From Leifsonia sp052114085 (lineage in GTDB: Bacteria; Actinomycetota; Actinomycetes; Actinomycetales; Microbacteriaceae): a stretch of DNA of 64,000 nucleotides. Below are positions 60,211 to 64,000 of this stretch, piece after piece. A model generated the notes under the pieces. The model was not told where the DNA came from. It saw only the letters and a list, made by a program, of their open reading frames with translations, and did not search any database. The translations under genes and the position numbers were made by a program. Within the stretch, counting starts at the first letter, position 1, and every line of letters begins with the position of its first letter. The stretch is taken from positions 434,001 through 498,000 of the forward strand of contig NZ_JBFREB010000001.1 of assembly GCF_052114085.1 (NCBI RefSeq). The letters run 5' to 3'.

Positions 60211-61356
60211 ATGACACACGGCTTCGCCACGCGCGCCATTCACGACGGTCAGGAGTTCGACCCGACGACCGGTGCGATCATCCCGCCCATCTACCAGACC
60301 TCGACGTTCGTCCAGGACGGCATCGGGGGCCTTCGAAACGGCTACGAGTACGGCCGTGGCGGCAATCCGACCCGCACCTCGCTCGAGACGCTGCTGGCTT
60401 CGCTGGAGGGCGGTGTCCGCGCGCTCTCCTTCGCCTCGGGCCTCGCGGCGGAGGATGCGCTGCTGCGCGCGGCGCTCCGCCCGGGCGACCACATCGTGCT
60501 CGGCAACGACGCCTACGGCGGCACGCACCGGCTGATCGACCGCATCCACAGCGAGTGGGGCATCCGGAACACGACCGTCAACCTCGCCGACCTGGATGCG
60601 GTCCGCACCGCACTCGGCACCGACCGCAGCAGGATGCTGTGGATCGAGACGCCCAGCAACCCGCTGATGAAGATCAGCGACATCGCGGCCCTCGTCGAGC
60701 TCGGTCACGCCGTCGGCGCGATCGTCGTCGTGGACAACACCTTCGCCTCGCCGGCGCTGCAGCAGCCGCTGTCGTTCGGTGCGGACGTGGTCGTGCATTC
60801 GACCACCAAGTACCTGGGCGGTCACTCCGACGTGATCGGCGGCGCCCTCGTCTTCGCCGATGATGAGCTGGCCGAGAAGGCGCAGTTCATCCAGTTCGCC
60901 GCCGGTGCCGTGTCGTCGCCGATGGATGCGTTCCTCACCGTGCGCGGCATCAAGACCCTGCAGGTGCGTGTGCGGAAGCACAGCTCCAACGCGCAAGCGA
61001 TCGCCGAAGCCCTCGTCGGCCACGCGGGTGTGGCAGCCGTGCACTACCCGGGTCTGCCGGACCATCCCGGGCACGAGCTCGCGGCGCGGCAGATGAGCGG
61101 GTTCGGCGGGATGCTGTCGGTCGCGCTCACCGGGGGAGCGGCGGCGGCCCGCCGGTTCGCGGAGTCGACGCGCGTGTTCCAGCTGGCGGAGTCGCTCGGC
61201 GGCGTCGAATCGCTGATCGGCTACCCGTCGGAGATGACGCACGCGTCGGTGCGCGGCACCGCGCTCGAAGTGCCCGACAACATCGTCCGTCTGTCGGTCG
61301 GTATCGAAGAGCTCGACGACCTGCTCGAAGACGTGGAACAGGCGCTCGGTCGGTAG
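60211..61356 (+). CDS. Cystathionine gamma-synthase/lyase (PLP, Cys/Met metabolism)
   Basis: 381 residues. PLP Lys200 in SFGADVVVHSTTKYLGGHSD, phosphate-binding YEYGRGGNPTR around 46-55, and ESLIGYPSEMTHAS near the C-terminus. Family members make or cleave cystathionine; sequence alone does not separate gamma-synthase from gamma-lyase. Next to cystathionine beta-synthase, the lyase (reverse transsulfuration) reading is attractive, although actinobacterial genes of this type are usually annotated metB. Operon with the upstream gene. Confidence 0.93.
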   Translation: MTHGFATRAIHDGQEFDPTTGAIIPPIYQTSTFVQDGIGGLRNGYEYGRGGNPTRTSLETLLASLEGGVRALSFASGLAAEDALLRAALRPGDHIVLGNDAYGGTHRLIDRIHSEWGIRNTTVNLADLDAVRTALGTDRSRMLWIETPSNPLMKISDIAALVELGHAVGAIVVVDNTFASPALQQPLSFGADVVVHSTTKYLGGHSDVIGGALVFADDELAEKAQFIQFAAGAVSSPMDAFLTVRGIKTLQVRVRKHSSNAQAIAEALVGHAGVAAVHYPGLPDHPGHELAARQMSGFGGMLSVALTGGAAAARRFAESTRVFQLAESLGGVESLIGYPSEMTHASVRGTALEVPDNIVRLSVGIEELDDLLEDVEQALGR

Positions 61357-61376
61357 TCGCGACTAGCCTCGGGCGC

Positions 61377-61796
61377 ATGGACCAACGGATCAGTCTGATC
61401 ACGCTCGGGGTGGCCGACCTCGGCCGTTCTCGCGCGTTCTACGAGGACGGCCTCGGCTGGCGCCCTGCGGACGCGCCGCAAGGCGTCGTCTTCTACCAGC
61501 TGCCGGGGATGGCGTTCGCGCTGTTCGGCCGCGACGACCTGGCCGAGGATGCGCGGCTGGCGATAGACGGCACCTTCAGCGGCATCACGCTCGCGTCGAA
61601 CCAGCGCTCGGAGGCGGACGTCGATCGGGTGCTTGCGCAGGCTGCGGCGGCGGGCGCGCGCATCCTGAAGCCCGCGGAACGCGTGTTCTGGGGCGGTTAT
61701 TCGGGGTATTTCGCCGACCCGGACGGCCACGTCTGGGAGGTGGCGTACAACCCCGGTTGGACGCTCGCAGAGGATGGAACGCTCACCGTCGCTTGA
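61377..61796 (+). CDS. VOC-family (glyoxalase/bleomycin-resistance fold) protein
   Basis: 139 residues with two beta-alpha-beta-beta-beta halves: ISLITLGVADLGRSRAFYED at the start and GYFADPDGHVWEVAYNPGW at the end carrying the Glu ligand. Could bind a metal-dependent substrate; function not resolved. TAGCCT lies 7 nt before the ATG, indicating a leaderless transcript separate from the PLP gene. Confidence 0.86.
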   Translation: MDQRISLITLGVADLGRSRAFYEDGLGWRPADAPQGVVFYQLPGMAFALFGRDDLAEDARLAIDGTFSGITLASNQRSEADVDRVLAQAAAAGARILKPAERVFWGGYSGYFADPDGHVWEVAYNPGWTLAEDGTLTVA

Positions 61797-61864
61797 CCGC
61801 CGCACGGGATACTCACGGCGTAATGGGTCTTGTCCGCCGGTCCCTCGCCACCGATAGTTGAGGG

Positions 61865-62977
61865 GTGAGGACTTTCGGGGTGGAGGAAGAGCTTCTCCTG
61901 GTCGACGCTCGCGGCGTAGCATCGCCGGTCGCGCCGATGGTGCTGGCCGACGCGCTGCCCGTGATCGACGGTCCCTCGGTCAGCGCGGAGATCCAGCAGG
62001 AGATGATCGAGACGCAGACGCGTCCGCAGCTGTACACCGGCGAACTGCTGCTCGACATCGTGGCAGGCAGGGAGCTGGCCGACGGGCTCGCCCAGCGGCA
62101 CGGAGCCCGGGCGGTCGCCGTCGCGATGTCGCCGATGCGCCTGCGGCCGCACGTGACGGAAGACCCGCGCTACGCCACCATGATCGAGCGCTACGGGCTC
62201 ACCGCTCGCAGGACCCTGGTGTGCGGTTTCCATGTGCACGTCGGCATCGATTCACGCGAGGAGGGCGTGGCGGTGCTCGACCGCATCCGCACCTGGCTGC
62301 CGACCCTGTTGGCCCTGAGCGCGAACTCGCCGTACTTCGGCGGGACCGACACCGGGCACGCGAGTTACCGGTTCGTCGCGTGGCACCAGTGGCAGAGCGC
62401 CGGTCCGACCGACGTTTTCGGGTCGGTGGAGGCATACGACCGATTCGAGCGGTTCCTCGTCGACACCGGCGTCATCCTCGACACGGGGATGCTGTACCTC
62501 GACGCGCGCGTGTCGCGGAAGCATCCCACCGTCGAGGTGCGGGTTGCCGACGTCTGCCTCGACGCGCGCGACGCCGCCGTGATCGCTGCGATCGTGCGGG
62601 CGCTGGTGGATACCGCGATCGCCGAGTGGCGCGCCGGCATCCCGCCCGCCGCAGTGCCGTCCGCCGCCCTGCGGCTCGCTGAGTGGCAGGCGGCGCTCAC
62701 CGGTGTCGCCGGGTCGCTTCCGCACCCGGTCACGTGGCGGGAGACGTCGGCCGTGGACGCGGTGCAGGCGCTGCTCACCCATGCGACGGACGCCCTCGAG
62801 GCGAACGGCGATTTCGCGCTGGTCCAGCGCGGTGTGGCGCGCATCCATGCAACCGGGGGAGGGGCCGGCCGGCAGCGCGCCGCGTTCACCCGGCGGGGGA
62901 GGATGCGCGATGTCGTGGCGCTCGCCGTGACGGCTACGCACGAGCAGGCGGAGGACGACGACCAGGTCGTCGCCTGA
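61865..62977 (+). CDS. Carboxylate-amine ligase, YbdK/GCS2 type
   Basis: 370 residues of the glutamate-cysteine ligase 2 superfamily: TFGVEEELLLVDARGVASPV at the N-terminus holds the metal-binding glutamates, with CGFHVHVGIDSREEG and PTVEVRVADVCLDARDAAVI later. YbdK in E. coli has weak gamma-glutamyl-cysteine ligase activity; here the natural reaction is unknown, as actinobacteria use mycothiol. GTG start; the -10 spacing is suggestive but the element (GATAGT) is weak. Confidence 0.87.
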   Translation: MRTFGVEEELLLVDARGVASPVAPMVLADALPVIDGPSVSAEIQQEMIETQTRPQLYTGELLLDIVAGRELADGLAQRHGARAVAVAMSPMRLRPHVTEDPRYATMIERYGLTARRTLVCGFHVHVGIDSREEGVAVLDRIRTWLPTLLALSANSPYFGGTDTGHASYRFVAWHQWQSAGPTDVFGSVEAYDRFERFLVDTGVILDTGMLYLDARVSRKHPTVEVRVADVCLDARDAAVIAAIVRALVDTAIAEWRAGIPPAAVPSAALRLAEWQAALTGVAGSLPHPVTWRETSAVDAVQALLTHATDALEANGDFALVQRGVARIHATGGGAGRQRAAFTRRGRMRDVVALAVTATHEQAEDDDQVVA

Positions 62978-63038
62978 CCATCCACGCGAGGCGCCACGTA
63001 CCCTTCCCCGCAGGCGGGATCGCGCCTATCCTGCGGTC

Positions 63039-63308
63039 ATGACGGAGAAGGAGCTTGCGCACCAGCATGCCGTCTACACATACGGGTCGGTGCCGTTGAC
63101 CCTGATGTACAGCCCGACCGCGACGGCGGCGTGGGAGGTGTACTTCGGCGGAGAGTACCTCGGCCTCATCGAGGAGGTGCACAGCTCCGACGAGCTGTGG
63201 TCGGCCTTCGTGGCGCGTCTCCCGGGCGAGGAGGATGCGGGGGAGGGCATTCCCGCCCGCGACTGGCGGGTCGCCGTCGATATCCTTGCGGGGCGCGCCG
63301 GACTCTGA
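63039..63308 (+). CDS. Small hypothetical protein, 89 residues
   Basis: Soluble, acidic protein starting MTEKELAHQHAVYTYGSVPL with an AWEVYFGGEYLGLIEEVHSS core and DWRVAVDILAGRAGL at the end. No membrane helix. TATCCT lies exactly 6 nt before the ATG. Stops 30 nt before a convergent small gene. Not recognised. Confidence 0.7.
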   Translation: MTEKELAHQHAVYTYGSVPLTLMYSPTATAAWEVYFGGEYLGLIEEVHSSDELWSAFVARLPGEEDAGEGIPARDWRVAVDILAGRAGL

Positions 63309-63338
63309 GCGCCCCCGCACCCCGACCCGGTCCTGGGA

Positions 63339-63545
63339 TCAAAAGGCGAACTGCGACCACTCGGACCGTGCCAAGGCGACCTGCTCACCGCGGGAAGCGA
63401 CGATCCACGACTCCGGGGTGCACGCCAGGTAGGTGCAGAGCAGGGTCTGGCTGGTCCAGCCGTCCGCCGAGCGAATCCAGCGCACGAGGTGTACGTCCTG
63501 ACCCGGTTTCGGAACGTTCCCGATCGGTGTCTCGAATGTCGTCAC
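63339..63545 (-). CDS. Small hypothetical protein, 68 residues
   Basis: GTG-started frame with GGGGAGGGG about 6 nt upstream. The peptide (MTTFETPIGNVPKPGQDVHL at the start, WIVASRGEQVALARSEWSQF near the end) is Trp/Ser-rich and soluble, with two cysteines mid-chain. Not recognised; ribosome-binding site and codon bias make it a plausible gene. Confidence 0.6.
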   Translation of the reverse strand: MTTFETPIGNVPKPGQDVHLVRWIRSADGWTSQTLLCTYLACTPESWIVASRGEQVALARSEWSQFAF

Positions 63546-63624
63546 GCTGCACCCCTCCCCAGGTGGCCCGTCTACGACAGACCCTAGCGGGGTACACGAC
63601 CGGGGGACAAGAGTTCCCGATGGA

Positions 63625-63786
63625 TCAGTTGCCGCTGTCGTCCTCCAGCGGGTCGAACGCGTCGTGCTCCGGTTCGACGATTCCGTCCGCGTCGTACGGT
63701 CCCTCGTCGCCGCCCTCCGCGATCGCGTCGACGTCGATCGGCTCGCCCGATGACGTCTCCGGCCAGTTCTCCTTGGCGTCGGTCAT
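63625..63786 (-). CDS. Small acidic hypothetical protein, 53 residues
   Basis: A short frame with GGAAGGGG about 6 nt before the ATG. The peptide starts MTDAKENWPETSSGEPIDVD and ends EHDAFDPLEDDSGN, very acidic and without hydrophobic segment, probably disordered. Third-position GC is high. Not recognised. Confidence 0.55.
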   Translation of the reverse strand: MTDAKENWPETSSGEPIDVDAIAEGGDEGPYDADGIVEPEHDAFDPLEDDSGN

Positions 63787-63889
63787 GGCACACCCCTTCC
63801 TGGATGCTCTCAGCGCGATCGTAGACGGCCGTGGCGACTGCGAGAAGCCCGGACTTCTGACACACTCACGTTGATATGCATGTATGAAA

Positions 63890-63918
63890 TTGACGAAGTG
63901 GAGTGCTCAGCATATTGT
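63890..63918 (+). promoter_or_regulatory. Promoter of the right-edge gene
   Basis: TTGACG at 63890-63895, 17-bp spacer, TATTGT at 63913-63918, about 40 nt before the ATG at 63958. The block before it (63787-63889) shows an ATGCAT palindrome but nothing coding. Confidence 0.6.
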
Positions 63919-63957
63919 CGACCCGGCGAGGAACACGACTCGCCCGAAGGGAGCGAC

Positions 63958-64000
63958 ATGACGATTCGAAAACTGCTGGCGGCGAGTGCTGTCGCGGCGG
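63958..64000 (+). CDS. Start of a probable exported protein (truncated by window edge)
   Basis: ATG with GAAGGGAG about 5 nt upstream opens MTIRKLLAASAVAA, a basic-then-hydrophobic N-terminus of a signal peptide. Only 14 codons are in the window, so the product cannot be named. Confidence 0.6.
   Translation, partial: MTIRKLLAASAVAA

Overview
The window looks like chromosomal DNA of a high-GC actinobacterium, most likely from the family Microbacteriaceae (Leifsonia-like). Evidence: strong G/C third-position bias; the conserved actinobacterial order of two MaoC-fold dehydratase genes, murB, tRNA-Trp, secE, nusG, rplK, rplA; frequent ATGA start/stop overlaps; many GTG starts; a surface protein ending in an LAxTG sorting signal; and an unusual number of genes whose TAnnnT -10 element lies only 6-7 nt before the start codon, which implies leaderless transcripts. 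Genus is inference.

Layout. 1-300: a tightly regulated micro-gene (27 codons) with NrdR-like boxes and a strong terminator. 336-2370: two hydroxyacyl dehydratase subunits and murB. 2493-9195: a Gly-rich protein, a RecQ helicase fused to a phosphoribosyltransferase-like tail, and a PspC-domain envelope-stress set (membrane protein, PspC-sensor kinase, LuxR-type regulator). 9390-12088: tRNA-Trp and the secE-nusG-rplK-rplA translation/transcription cluster. 12327-17646: secreted sedolisin protease, GNAT enzyme, quinone oxidoreductase, DUF998 membrane protein, YqaJ nuclease. 17682-26120: a divergent sugar-catabolic block of four Gfo/Idh/MocA dehydrogenases, one ThuA-like protein, two TIM-barrel isomerases and a ROK regulator. 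26155-33780: a 2541-residue sortase-anchored surface protein with 12 Ig-like domains. 33914-42114: isochorismatase-fold hydrolase, pentapeptide-repeat protein, MacB/FtsX-type ABC pair, flavin reductase plus SigJ-type ECF sigma factor, and an OmpR/EnvZ-type two-component pair. 42117-43309: L10 leader, rplJ, rplL. About 30 kb therefore separate rplKA from rplJL. 43559-47763: a 47-residue orphan gene, a methyltransferase, an SRPBCC/ArsR divergon and a MarR-MFS operon. 47953-52542: a LacI-controlled CUT1 sugar ABC operon without its own ATPase. 52697-58731: ABC exporter, MntH/MntR manganese module, OafA-type acyltransferase. 58826-61356: cystathionine beta-synthase and gamma-synthase. 61377-64000: VOC protein, carboxylate-amine ligase, three small proteins and the start of an exported protein.

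I see no insertion sequence, prophage, CRISPR array or toxin cluster. The most unusual items are the NrdR-box micro-gene at the left edge, the giant Cys-paired surface protein, the keto-sugar-type divergon, the 47-residue gene after rplL, and the leaderless promoter pattern.
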